A stretch of 31,021 bases of DNA from Reclinomonas americana ATCC 50394 (GCA_048213135.1 PS015327.1:66255-97275), one strand, 5' to 3'. Shown: positions 1 through 10,511, numbered from the stretch's first letter. Translations and numbers: made by a program. The notes: generated by a model not told the origin, from the letters alone.

Positions 1-63
1 GTTGTTGGTCGTGTGGTCGCTGGCACAAAAGTTGAGTCAAGCAACCGAGACGGTCCACTGTTA
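1..63 (+). pseudogene. WD40 blade fragment at the window edge
   Basis: Read from base 2, this short stretch gives VVWSLAQ and then runs to a stop at 61-63. The VWSLA core is the end of a blade in the same repeat family as the WD40 genes at 289-1317 and 25198-29256 (blades there read VRVWSLASGEEV). It is either the end of an upstream WD40 gene or an upstream exon or decayed part of the WD40 gene that follows. No convincing splice donor is visible, so I favour a decayed or truncated copy. The rest lies outside the window. Confidence 0.4.
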
Positions 64-288
64 AAATGCAGTGACGTTGCCAAGCGTCCATAGTGATACA
101 CCCGTGCAGGAAGGCTGGCTCGTCACCGCGAGGTGCAATAAACTCGAAGCGACTCGCAATCGTGCGATCCTGTCCCACGGCTCTTACTCACGCTCGTCTC
201 TACTCTGTGAGAACAGAATGACGTCCAAGGTGTGCTCGTGTTGTCTCTCATCTCTGTCATGCTTCCGTGTGTTTCACCATGAGCGCAG

Positions 289-1317
289 GTCTTGAAGAGA
301 GACGCGGGCGAGGTGTCATGTATCGCCATTACACCCGATGGTCAGCACATTGTATGCGGTGACACCGGTGGCCAGCTTTGCGTGTGGTCGCTGGCGAGTG
401 GAGAGGAAGTGCGTCGGTACGAATACGATGACGCTATCTGGGCTCTTGCTGTCACCCCAGGCGGGCAGCACATCGTGTGTGGGAGCGAAGACTGCACTGT
501 TGCAGTGCTTTCCGTTGAGAGTGGAGAAAGAGTGAGTCGTTTGAAAGGGCACACTTGGTGGGTGGTTTGTGTCGCTATTGCCAGCGACGATCAACACGTC
601 GTGAGTGGCAGTCTTGACTGTTCAGTGCGAGTGTGGTCACTGGCGACTGGCAATGAGGTGCGACGATTAGTGGGACACACAGATTTTGTGTATTCTGTCG
701 CTGTCTCACCAGACAGTCAGCACGCGGTGAGCGGGAGTTGGGACAAGACTGTGCGAGTGTGGTCGCTGGCGAGTGGTGAGGAGGTGCGACGACTGGAGGG
801 GCACACTGCATGTGTGTTTTCAGTCGCGGTCGCTTCAGATGGCCAGCATATAGTGAGTGGTAGTTTGGATAATACGGTGCGAGTGTGGTCACTGGCGACT
901 GGGCAAGAAGTGCGACGCTTGGAGGGACACACCGATTGTGTGTATTCCGTCGCCATCGCCCGAGACGATCAGCACATAATAAGTGGGAGCTCTGACAGGA
1001 CAGTCCGAGTGTGGTCACTGACGAGTGGCGAAGAAGTGCGACGATTGCAGGGACATACATTCGGAGTGCGTTGTGTCGCCATCGCCCCCGACGGGCAGCA
1101 CATTGTCAGTAGCAGTGATGACGAAACGATTCGAGTGTGGTCGTCGCCGCGTGGCCTTGCCCATCAGGAGCTCTTGGCGGCTCGTTCAGCCGTGCTGGCC
1201 GTCAACGAGCTGCTTGATGATGAGGAGGATCACGAGTGGATTCTTGTCGATGTGGTGCTGCGGTGCTTTGTGGCGGAGGACGCCGAAGTGATTGAACGCC
1301 GTACGCCGGGGTGGTGA
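289..1317 (+). CDS. Seven-bladed WD40 repeat protein, 5' partial exon
   Basis: The open frame holds seven WD40 repeats of about 42 residues, enough for one complete propeller. Typical blades read SVAVSPDSQH...VSGSWDKTVRVWSLASGEEVRRLEGHT. WD40 propellers are protein-interaction platforms. A non-repeat tail of about 58 residues follows (DEEDHEWILVDVVLRCF) up to the stop TGA. The frame contains no methionine codon at all and is closed by a stop at 280-282. A good acceptor (gagcgcag) ends at 288, so this is probably the 3' exon of a gene whose start lies upstream. The first two blades are the most divergent (GDTGGQLCVW, EDCTVAVLSV). The repeat wording matches the WD40 part of the NACHT gene at 25198-29256, so the two are paralogous. 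It may be a stand-alone WD40 protein or the end of a second NLR-like gene; the tail differs from that of the NACHT gene. Confidence 0.8.
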   Translation, partial: VLKRDAGEVSCIAITPDGQHIVCGDTGGQLCVWSLASGEEVRRYEYDDAIWALAVTPGGQHIVCGSEDCTVAVLSVESGERVSRLKGHTWWVVCVAIASDDQHVVSGSLDCSVRVWSLATGNEVRRLVGHTDFVYSVAVSPDSQHAVSGSWDKTVRVWSLASGEEVRRLEGHTACVFSVAVASDGQHIVSGSLDNTVRVWSLATGQEVRRLEGHTDCVYSVAIARDDQHIISGSSDRTVRVWSLTSGEEVRRLQGHTFGVRCVAIAPDGQHIVSSSDDETIRVWSSPRGLAHQELLAARSAVLAVNELLDDEEDHEWILVDVVLRCFVAEDAEVIERRTPGW

Positions 1318-1582
1318 GCGATGAGCAAAGGGGTTGAACCCTGGTATTCGAATGATGATGCATTACTCTCCTGTTGGTGGGTTCTAGCGGCGAAGACAGA
1401 CATTCGTAGGGCGTGTGGACCGTGGTGCCTAGTGCCATTGGGTGGAGAGCGAGAGGAAGGAGCGAGAGGGGACAGCGCACACGATGAAGCGGTCCACCGT
1501 CCAGTGAAGTCATCTTCTCGTGAGTCTCTGTGATGGATTACATGGGAGAACGTGCACATTTCCTTTCGTGTTCTATTCACTA
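1318..1582. other. Convergent intergenic spacer
   Basis: These 265 bases lie between two tail-to-tail genes, the WD40 gene (+) and the tRNA isopentenyltransferase gene (-). I see no coding signal and no clear structured RNA; the spacer presumably holds both 3' untranslated regions. Confidence 0.6.
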
Positions 1583-4500
1583 TCAAGTGACCTCCTCCAC
1601 GTCGTCATCACCATCGGCGCCGGGCAAAACGGGATTCACTTGTGCGGGAGGCGGTCGCCTGCGCGGACCGCGAAGTGCGCGCAGGTGGCTACGCGAGGCG
1701 AGATGTGCTTGCCAGCTGACATCGCCTTGGAAACGACGACCGCCACATGCGTCGCACGTGTGCACCGAGCGCAAAAGCAGCGAATTGGCGGAGAGGCCGG
1801 AGGTGGTGGCGGGATCTGGTGGGTCGTCGGGGAGCGGCGGAAGGCGGCCGGCAAAGAAATCTGCACAGGCGTTTTTTGAGCGTCTTTCCATATAATGTAT
1901 GCAGGCAGGCACGCATACGCACCTGCGGCCTCGTCGCGCAGGCGAGCCACCTCCGCAGGCCACTGCGTGAGGTCTGAGGCATAGGTGATGGAGGTGTGAG
2001 ACGGATGGCAGAGTTCTGCAATGGAGAGGTGGAGACGTGACGAAACCCGATGAATCCGCCTGTCGCCAGTAAAAGTACTTGTCGGCCAGCGGTCGCAGCG
2101 TGTTGGTGATGTACTTGTGCTGGCGCATGGCCAAGTGTACAGTGTGCGTCACGAGCGAGGTAATGGAGGTGGCGAGCAGGCCTAAACGAGTAGAGGGATG
2201 AGAAGGGGGAGGAAGGGGCAAAGTGAGGGAAGACGAAAATGGGAGCCAGTAGAAATGGCAGGTGGCGAGCGATTGAGGGAGCAGAGTGAGTGATCAAGAA
2301 CGAGGAAGGAGAGTAAAGATCGAGGCCAAAGTGCAGGCAAGAGAGGAGGGCAAACAAAGAGATACCAAGAGATCGGCAGCAGACAGTGAGAAACCAAGGC
2401 AGAATAGCGAGCACACGAGAGAGGAGAGGGAGCACGCAAGGTAGGAGGGTGAGAGATTGAGGCAGGAGAGCGAGAAAACTAAGCAGCAAGCCCAGCGAAC
2501 GGCAAGTGGGAAAGGAGAGTGAGAGACGGAGACAGAAGTGCAGAAACGGAAAGAGCAAACAAAAGGGAGAGCACACGATCGGCAATTGGGAGCGAAAGGG
2601 CGAGCGTCCAAGGTAAGAGACCATTGGAGGAATGCAGGGAGTGAGCTTATGGGGACGGAGAGTGAGCAACCAAGATGGCAGACGAACAGGGAGACCGAAA
2701 CCCCAGTAACTCAGAGCGTGCGAGCTTTCACTGTAGGAGACTGAGAAGACAATTATGGAGAGTGAAAGATGAGAGAGAGAGAGAGAGAGAGACAGAGCAA
2801 CGCTGGAGAGAGAGAGGCAGCACAAGACGAGAGAGACGAAAAGTCGAGGAAGGAGAGGGAGCGATCAAAAACAAGAACTGGACTGCAAGAAGAAAGTCTA
2901 CGTTGAGGAAGCAAACACGGAGATTGGTAAGAAAGGAACTGGGGAAGAGAGTGTGTGTGAGAGAGAGAAAGAGTATGCTGTCCAACTGTGCGCAATTCAC
3001 GAGAGCTGATGCAAGTCCCTTGCTTTTTTCGTGCGCCTCACCCTCATCCTCCACCACACCCTCGCCCGCCTCGACATATCCCAGAAACTCCTTGCACCCG
3101 ATCGACTGCAGCAACCCGCGCTCCGTGTCCGCCACATCTACGGCACGCTGACGGCACTCGGCAACAAACTCTCGGATCTCGTTCAGCAAGCCGCGCTGCC
3201 GTCGTCGCACATGCGATTAGCATGAAAACAAGATGCTTCCGCCCTCAGATCACACACCTCCACCATCTTGTCGACGCGCTCCCGTAACCTCTCGTCTAGC
3301 ACCTCCTTGTTGCAGTGCGTGTGCACAAACATCACATTCGATGGCCGGAATCTGCCCTCGCCAATGTCTGTCCCTCACGCTCACACTCCCACTACTCCCT
3401 CCAGAGTCACTCACCTCGGTCGCTGCGAACAGGCACCAGCCGCGGCGTCACTGCCCTCCCCCGCTGCTGCTGCTGCTGCTGCCGACTCAGCGCCACGAAT
3501 GAGCTCACTCTGCGGCCTGCCCGTCTCCGCAAAGATCTCCAAGCTGCGCCGTACACGCCGCACGTCGTTCTGATGCAATCGCTCCGCCATCCACGGGTCC
3601 ACCTCCTGCAGTCGCCGATACAGCTCCTCGCCGCTCAATCCGTCCAGCTCCGAGTGTACAGCCGCCTGCTCGCCGGCCTGGGAGGCCAGTGCGTGCACCA
3701 GCAACGAGCGCAGGTAGTAGTGTGTGCCGCCGACAATGACAATTGGGTGGCCGCGGCGGGAAATGTCACGAATCTGTGGAGGGGGAAGGGTGGAGGCAAA
3801 GGGGATAAGAGGGGAGAGGGGGAAAGGAGATGGGGGAGGTGAGAAGGGAGAGAGAAGGGAGAGAGAAGGGAAGGGAATGGGAAGGGAAAGAGGCACAAAG
3901 AATGGAAAGAAAAGGAGAACAGTGGGAGATGGGACAGCGAAAGAAATCAAGGCAGGATGATGGAGTGAGGGGAGAGTGAGAAACCAGCGAGAGAAAGAGA
4001 GAGAAAGAGAGGGAGAGGAAAAGAGAATGACGAAAAACGGTGAAAGGAACAGAAAGAGGAAGGGACAAAGAATGGAAAATGAAGGAGAAAGGATGGCGAA
4101 AGAAAGAAAATGGGGTGAGGGAGAGCGGGAGGAAAGACAAAGACTGGAGAACGACAAAGACAGAACAAGGGGGACAACGTGTGAGAAACGAGAGACAACT
4201 GAGAGAGACATAGATGGAAAAGAGGAGATAGGAGAGTGGACGGGAAAGAGAGAGAAGTGCGCGAAGAAATGACAATTTGGAGAGTGAAGATGAGAGAGAG
4301 AGACAGAGCAACGCTGGAGAGAGAGACAACACAAGACGAAAGAGAGCGAAAAGTCGAGGAAGGAGAGGGAGCGATCAAAAACAAGAACTGGACTGCATAG
4401 AAAACAAACCGCAAGAAGAAGTCTATGTTGAGGAAGATTGGTTAGAAAGGAACTGGGGAAGAGAGAGTAGTGCGCGAAGAAATGACGAAAGAAACAGAGC

Positions 4501-5693
4501 GGCAGTGACTGCCGACCAATCTCACCAGCTCCAACGCCATGCGCACAAAGTCGACCACCGTTAGCTGCTCGCCAACGCGCGTGATCGACAACAAGTGGTG
4601 TGGAACGCCACACATTTCCTCCTCGGTGACCTTGTTGGTCGCTATGTCCAGGCCCACGTACATCTAGGAAGAGGCAAAGTGAGAGAGGAGAGAGAGGGAG
4701 AAGGAGGAGGAGAAGGAGGTGGAGGAGGAAGAGGAGGAGGATGAGTGAGAAGGGGGAGTGTGTGAGAGAGATAAGGAGGAGGAGAAGGAGGAGGAGGAGG
4801 AGGATGAGGAGAAGGGAGAAGAAGTGATAATCATTGAGGACAAGAAGAAGGCGGAGCGAAGCAAAGAAGCACGGGGAGACAGCGAAGAATAGAAGCAGGA
4901 GAGGAGGAGACAGAAAAAGGAGGAAGGGGGAGAGAGATGGAGAAAGAGAAGTTGCTGGTTGATAAAGGCGAAGAAGGAGGTGCAGATATGCAGAGAAGGG
5001 AAACAGTGGAGAGACTGAGTTGCAAGGCGATGCTGAATAACGGTGATGAAGAGCAAGGGGAAGAAGACGAAGACAAAGAAGAGAAGGGAGGAAGAGGAGG
5101 ACTAGAGAAACGAGAGGTGCTGTGCTGACGGAGAAGGCTGGAGGAGGAGACGAATAAGGGAGTCAGAGAAGGGAGTGCGAGGAGCGACAAAGATAGAGAA
5201 GGGAAGATTGAAGAGACATATCAAGGAGCGAGACTGAGAAGGAGACAGAGACAGAGAAGACGAAGGCGAAGAAGGGAAGACTGAAGGAGGGGACTTAGAA
5301 GGGAGTCAGAGGGGACACGAGAAGGGGGGGGAGACAGAGAAGGGTGGGAGAAAAGGGACATAGAGAATGTAATGCAGATGATGATCACAATGAAGAAGAA
5401 GAGGAAAGGCAAAGGGACAGGAGAGAGAGAGAGTGAGAGAGAGAGAGACAGACAGAAGAACAAGTGTGAGAGACTCTCCCTCCCACCTGCATCGCATCGG
5501 CATTGATGATTTCGGCATTGACATGTTTGGCGATCTCGACTGCCAGCTGCGTCTTACCGGCGCCGGTGGGACCGCCAACGACCACGAGCTTTGCTGAGCG
5601 AGACACGTCATCGACAGGGCCACTGCCACTGCTGCTCCCGCCACTCATGATATCGAAGGATGACGAAGGAGGAGGACAGGCGACGTTTTTCAT
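1583..5693 (-). CDS. TRIT1: tRNA dimethylallyltransferase (IPPT), TRIT1/MOD5 type, 8 exons
   Basis: Transfers a dimethylallyl group to N6 of A37 in tRNAs reading UNN codons. Exons by hand: 5693-5487, 4663-4526, 3773-3415, 3351-3258, 3195-3042, 2181-2047, 2015-1923, 1860-1583, giving about 485 aa, close to human TRIT1. Seen: P-loop GPTGAGKT (about 41-48), then EIINADAMQ spliced to MYVGLDIATNKVTEEE, PHHLLSI, VVDFVRMALEL, PIVIVGGTHYYL, and QSIGCKEF. The C-terminal end carries a U1-like C2H2 finger (C429, C432, H446, H452), the mark of the eukaryotic branch. The MOD5/TRIT1 proteins act in cytosol, nucleus and mitochondria; M16 (base 5648) is an alternative start. A poly-Ala run from a GCN repeat (about 3462-3483) sits where family members vary. 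Introns 5 (2182-3041), 2 and 1 are long and GA-rich on the + strand; others are 62-63 nt. Oddity: one intron must be only 31 nt (2016-2046) to keep the conserved ITYASDLTQWPAEV frame. Confidence 0.9.
3785..5480 (+). repeat. Polypurine (GA/GGA) tracts filling two introns
   Basis: Introns 1 and 2 of the isopentenyltransferase gene (4664-5486 and 3774-4525) are almost pure purine on this strand, with GAGA, GGAGAA and GAGGAG runs. The transcript of the minus-strand gene therefore has unusually long polypyrimidine introns. A segment around 2835-2960 in intron 5 and one around 4340-4460 in intron 2 share near-identical text (agtcgaggaaggagagggag, then acaagaactggactgca), so introns of this gene have exchanged or duplicated sequence. 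Confidence 0.75.
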
Positions 5694-6508
5694 TCATGCA
5701 ACTGCAACTGCTTCTTCTGTATGCCAAACAGCAATGCAGGCGCAAGATGGTCATCATCTTGAGTGAGAACCAGCTGCAGAAACTGAGACATCCGAAGCAA
5801 TCGAGACGTTTCATGAGTTGTCGGAGGTGGAAGAGCTCGAGGGCCTGAGCCTTGTGAGCCCTCTGCATTCGTACCCTTGATACGCTGGATCCACCACCTC
5901 TCCGTCGCATTGCAGTTCCTTGTTTTGTGATCATGTGGGAACGCTTGAGTTGATTCCCACCTTCCTGGTCGTGACTTCCAACCCTTGATCTGCCCGCTTC
6001 ATGCAGTGGCAACCCTTGAGACTGCTCACCTCCATCGTTCTCGTCGCGTTGGTGCCAAATGCTCAGTCGTCACTCAGCTGGTTCTGTACTCCGACTCTTC
6101 ATCTCAGAGTAAAGTCTCGTCTCACGAACCCAGCAACAATCATGGAGGTGACCGTTTCGTGATATCCTACGTTGCCTTGCGTACATGTGGCAAACCTCCG
6201 CCATCATCTCCTTATTGTCATGGTAATGTTGGTACAACGCATCACGTGACAACTCTGCAGCCCCTCTTCAACCTGCGATCTTGAACTTTTCTCTCTCTCT
6301 CTCTCTCTCTCTCGACCTTCGACTCTCTGTCCCCCAAACCATGGCACCATTCTCGCTTTACCATGCTTGTTTCACCCTTCGACTCTCTGATCCTTGCACC
6401 CTTGTCCTTTTCATGACAGCCGGGCAGGTAGGGAAGGCTGACCAATCACTCTCCCCGCGGTCTTCCCCTCCGAGAGCTCTCAGCGCGCTTGTCGACACTG
6501 TCGGCACG
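5694..6508. other. Non-coding spacer between two minus-strand genes
   Basis: This holds the upstream region of the isopentenyltransferase gene and the downstream region of the PEX7-like gene. The motif aacccttga occurs twice near 5980-6020, the phrase cttcgactctctg occurs twice near 6310-6390, and there is a (CT)n run at about 6288-6313. I see no gene. Confidence 0.5.
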
Positions 6509-8331
6509 TCAGTCCTCGCGAATGTTGTACGATTTCACCAGGTGATCGTTGCAGGCCAGTGCTGTCGGTCAATGATGAGCACAACAACAATACCCACTTT
6601 TTTCTGGAATGATTGGGCGACTCACCGAGCGCGCCAACCTCGTGCACGTTCCAGTCGATGGCATTCACCCAGTCCTCCATCTTTTGCGACTTGAATTGCG
6701 AGAGTCGGCCGCCGTGCGCGTCGGTGGTGTGCGATCGAGCGCGGCGTGATGGGAGTACCGACGATGGCGGCAGTGCATCGGCACTGCGCGTGGCTGCCTT
6801 GACGCCCTCCGACATGTCCCACAGTCGCAGCGTGCGATCGCAGGAGGAGGAGGCGAGGAGTCGTTCCGAGTGCGGCGACCACGCCAGGTCAGTGATCAGC
6901 GAGTAGTGTGCGTCGGGAATGTAGGCCACGGGTCCGGCCTTCGGCGCCCGCGTATCCCACACGCGAATGGCGTTGTCTTGCAGTGAGGCCGTGGCCAGCA
7001 CGTGCTCCTGGTACGGGTGACGTGCGAGGCGCACTCCGCACTCCGCCTCGCCACCACCGCTGCTAATGGAGAAGCGAGAGGCGGCACTGCTCTCGCGCAT
7101 GTCCCACAGGTACACCGTGCCGTGGTCGTCAATGGCTGGGCGCTTATAGTAAGAAGAAGCGCGTGCGGCGCTTTTTGAGTGATGCTGCTCACCTTGAAAC
7201 TCAAACTGCTTGTGCGTGTTCCACGCGGCATCTTGCACGCGCGCACCGTCGTCTGTCTCATACGCGTGCAGCGGGCCGTCTTCCGTTTGCATCACATTGA
7301 ATACGTGTGTCGCAGTGTCGTCGCCAGCCGCCAGCAGCCAGTCGAGTGAGATGCGATCCCAGTCGATGGTGCGAGTCTGCCGATCAAGTGAGAGACGGTG
7401 GGAAGGGAGGGGAGAGAAGGAGAAGCATAGACTTGCCTGACTCGGCAAGTGCCACTCGCGAAACATGCAGTCGATGTTGCTGGTGTCGAAGAAACGCAGG
7501 GCGCGGTCGGCGCAGCTGGCGGCTACGACGGAGCGGTCGCGCTGGGACCTGTGGAAAAGGGGAAGGGGAATAAGGGGAAGGGGGATAAGGGTAAGGGAGG
7601 GGGAGGAAGAGGGGAAGCGTCGATCAAGGGCACGACAACACGCACCACGCCAGTCGCTCAGTGCCGACATTGAGCTGCACCTGCGTGTCGATCTGCAAGT
7701 CGGACTCGGGGAGGAACTCGAGAAAGTAGAGAATGCCGGTGGCCGGAGTGTGGCCTGGTCGACTGGCGGTGGCCACCTGCGAAAAAGGCGAAGGGAGGGA
7801 TGAGGGAAAGGGGAGAAAAGAGAAGGGGAATGAAAGAAGGAGGTCGACACGTGAGCGACTGAGGAAGAAGCGACTGAGGCTGAGCGAAGAACAAAACATG
7901 GGAGGAGGAGCGACTGAGAGTGACTGAGAGGAGAAAGGATTGAGAACAAGAGTCTGTGAGGAAGAGTGGCAAAGGGAGGAGACAGAGGGAGGGGACAGAG
8001 GGAGGAGCGACTGAGAGTGACTGAGAGGAGGAGTGACTGAGAGGAGGAGCGACTGAGAACAAGAGACTGAGGGAAGAGAGACTGAGAGAGAATGAGTGAT
8101 TGAGGACAAGAGACTGAGGGAGGAGCGACTGAGAACAAGAGACTGAGGGAGGAAGAGCGACTGAGAGTGAATGAGTGACTGAGCGCGAGACAAGAGAATG
8201 CTCACCGCCAGCTTGTTCTCCTCAAAGGGAGACCATTGCAGATCACCAGGATCGTCCACGAGGCATATACCAACGCCCATTCTCACAAACACTCTCAATG
8301 TCCTGCACTTGTCCTTCACTGTCACAATCAT
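6509..8331 (-). CDS. PEX7: PEX7-like seven-bladed WD40 protein (peroxisomal PTS2 receptor candidate), 6 exons
   Basis: Exons by hand: 8331 or 8280 down to 8206, 7776-7646, 7548-7437, 7376-7193, 7135-6626, 6561-6509; about 354-371 aa, against about 320 for PEX7. All phases agree, and splicing restores blade cores: ENKLA+VATASRPG, ERLAW+SQRDRSVVAAS, KQFEFQ+AIDDHGTVYLWDM, EVGAL+ALACNDHLVKSYNI. The start WSPFEENKLAVATA resembles the PEX7 signature SPF-E-RLAVATA-G-G, and the blade order fits. PEX7 carries PTS2 cargo from cytosol to peroxisome. An extra loop of about 45 residues sits between blades 6 and 7. Intron 3 (7377-7436) uses a GC donor, CAG|GCAAGT, because no GT donor keeps the frame. The first methionine is uncertain: ATG at 8331 or 8280, or a missed upstream exon. 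Alternatives are other WD40 families such as EIPR1 or DPH7, which fit the first blade less well. Confidence 0.6.
7377..7436 (-). other. GC-AG intron of the PEX7-like gene
   Basis: This 60-nt intron begins GCAAGT after CAG and ends cggcag. It joins FREWHLPSQ to TRTIDWDR in frame. The two nearby GT dinucleotides both break the frame. GC-AG introns are a known minor class and normally carry exactly this strong donor context. Confidence 0.65.
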
Positions 8332-8333
8332 TC

Positions 8334-9229
8334 ATGCCTCGCGCGCATTGCCTGTCGCTTTCCCTTCTTCTTCCTCTTCTTCTCTCCCTCTTCTTTGTCA
8401 TTGCTCTGTGTGTCATCGCTGATGCAGTGGGCGCGGATGAGGAAGACGAGGGATTGTGCATGATGAAGAGTGTGAAACCGGTGTGTGATGGCGTCATCAA
8501 TGCAGAGAAAGGGAGAGTGATGAAGGGAAAGGGAGTGAGAAGGAGGAGAGAGACAGGTGATGACAAGGTGCACCAAGGCGACGACTTAGGCACCAGAAGT
8601 GAGTGAATGAGTGATTGAGAGAGAGAGAGAGTGCAACGGAGAGGGAGAAGAGAGAGACAGAGTGCACCAAGAGCTGAGTGAATGCAAGAGAGAGAGAGAG
8701 AGGTGATGACTACGTGTGCTACGAGTTGACTAAGACTGTTGCAGCTGAAGTGAGTGAATGAGTGAGGATGAGAAGGAGTGACAGTGAGGCGAGAGAGACA
8801 ACTCATTTGGTCACCTGCACACTGTCTCTCTCTCTCTTGTCTCCTCCTCCTCCTCCTCCTCCTCTTCCTCTTCCTCTTCCTCCTCCTCTTCCTCCTCCTC
8901 CTCTTCTACCTCTTCATCATCTTCCTCTTCTTTCCCCTCCTTCTCCTCCTCTTCCTCTTCCTCTTGCCTCATTCACTCTCCTCCTCCTCCTTCTCTCACT
9001 CTCCCTCTCCTTCCCTTCTTCTCTTTCAGTCTTGTGGTGGCGCTGCGATTGACGGCGACGAGGATCTGTTTGCTGCGTTCTCTGGAGGGGCCGTGGCATC
9101 GCATGCTGCGGCTGCCGGGCACGAAGTGGACGAGGTGGATGACGTGGATGTCGGTGAGTGAATTGTTCTGGTCTGGGAGGGTTGTGTCGCACGGGCTCAC
9201 TGGCATGTCGTGCAGACTTGGGTCTGTGA
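8334..9229 (+). CDS. Tentative small secreted acidic protein, 3 exons
   Basis: The ATG at 8334 opens a frame with a textbook signal peptide: PRAHC, a run of Leu/Ser/Phe/Val/Ile, then VIADA before VGADEEDEG. Exon 1 ends at 8516 or 8534 (both phase 0). A long pyrimidine tract ends in ctttcag at 9029. Exon 2 (9030-9153) reads SCGGAAIDGDEDLFAAF and ends in an acidic run, EVDEVDDVDV. A 62-nt intron (9154-9215, gtgagtg...tgcag) leads to DLGL and a stop at 9227-9229. The mature part would be about 80 residues, acidic, with four cysteines. I recognise no family. The hydrophobic run could be a chance reading of CT-rich DNA, and the start lies 2 nt from the possible PEX7-like ATG on the other strand, so the model is weak. 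The exon 2/exon 3 pair is its best part. Confidence 0.4.
8820..9029 (+). repeat. Polypyrimidine (TCC/TTC) tract
   Basis: About 210 bases of TCC/TTC/CTC repeats with hardly a purine, ending in ctttcag at 9027-9029. It could act as the 3' end of an intron of the gene at 8334-9229. The long Leu/Pro/Ser frames here are products of low complexity. Confidence 0.7.
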
Positions 9230-10200
9230 ATGTGTAGGGAAAGGGCAATGTACTTCAACTGTTTACCTCTCGGGCACGAGGCTGCCCTCCGCAGGGTGTC
9301 ATCGATCTGCAGCTCTGCCCGGCATGCACGACGCATCTGATCCACGATTCTGTGAAGCTGCGGATACAAGAACGAGCTTCTTCAAGCTCGTGCACGATTG
9401 TCATCGCACGAGCAACCCTCCCGGCAGGCAGTATAGAGCGCAGCTGAGCAAGCTATCACTGGAGCGCCTGGGATGCAGTGGAACAAGTTGCGACTCCTTC
9501 GTGGTAGACATCTGTGATGCAAACTCAGCGTTTCCAGCGCGGAGTATTGTTTCGAGCAAGCCGCAACGTTCTGACCACAAGAGTTCGCTTTGTGCAGCAG
9601 CACCAGTGTCCGCTTGCAGGGCCCACCCTGCTGTTCGTGTACGAGAGAGTCTCACGTGTTTCCAGACCTCCACCGCTCTGCTTACCGAAATTAATGGCGT
9701 TCCTCTGTGCAGTCCTGCTCACTGCAGCTGACATCAGCAGCACAGGTGTTGACGAATGGAAGGCATGTCGCGAAGGAGTCACGCGTGCTCTAGCAGCTGT
9801 GCAACTCCGGTTGTCTGGAGTGTCAGTGATGGCCTCGCGTTTGCCGGTGTCGACAGCTTGAATGTTGGCATGCGTACGCGTGTTTCCGCGGCTTCACTTC
9901 TCCAGAACGAGTGACTGCCGTAATGAGCAATGCTTGCATTCTAAGCTGTAGAGCGGCGAACGCACGCGTGCGCATTATGTTACTCCTCCGTGGCATGCCC
10001 ATTCGAGCTGTGTACGCCGGTGGTTATTGCTGGAGCGTCATCGACAATCCTGGCAAGCAGTGCTATGAGGTCGTGGAAACACGACAGCCCACAGCAAGCC
10101 GCGATGAGAGCGACAGTACATTCTCCTGGACGTCCTGCAATCGAGCCACCCTTCCCCGTTATCCCCCCTTCCCCCTCCCCTCCCCTCCCCATTTTCGTTT
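9230..10200. other. Unassigned region with short open frames
   Basis: Several short frames are open on both strands but none forms a convincing spliced model. The most protein-like are GVIDLQLCPACTTHLIHDS on + (about 9294-9438) and, over the same bases on -, LHRIVDQMRRACRAELQ (9357-9267) with a possible donor gtaaac. A + frame at 9514-9861 (RFVQQHQCPLAGP...) is also open. Without homologues I cannot choose between these. Confidence 0.4.
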
Positions 10201-10439
10201 TCCAAATCCAACAAAAATAATCGGCACTGCGGTGTGTGGATCACTCAACTCGTTTTCCCTCCTCCCCCCACCTCCCCGCACCACAACCAAGCCGCGCCGT
10301 CACACTGCAGTCGAGTCGAGTGGGACCGGCACACATGCACCCACGAGTGCGGCAACAAAGCAAGCACCGTGAGGCAGTGGCACGCTCAGCACTCGACCGT
10401 GTCGACCAGTGTGACGAGCGCAGGGCGAGCGCAGGGAGT

Positions 10440-10511
10440 GCCGCCATTGGGGGGAAACACCAAATCAGTGCCAGATTAGGCGGCGTTCCGCAACCCGTGA
10501 GGGTGCGGAAC
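10440..10511 (+). ncRNA. Candidate structured RNA: multibranched stem plus hairpin with GUGA tetraloop
   Basis: GCCGCC at 10440-10445 pairs with GGCGGC at 10479-10484. Inside lie two small pairings, TTGG/CCAA and AATC/GATT. Immediately after, GTTCCGC (10485-10491), a bulged A and ACCC pair exactly with GGGT and GCGGAAC (10501-10511), closing on GTGA, which is a GNRA-type tetraloop. The whole fits 72 bases. I do not recognise an snRNA, SRP, RNase P or ribozyme family, and the complementary strand would also fold. It could be a ncRNA, an untranslated-region element or chance. Confidence 0.35.

Noticed and set aside
575-1060. Minus-strand frame opposite the first WD40 gene
   Set aside because: Shadow of WD40 repeats on the other strand.
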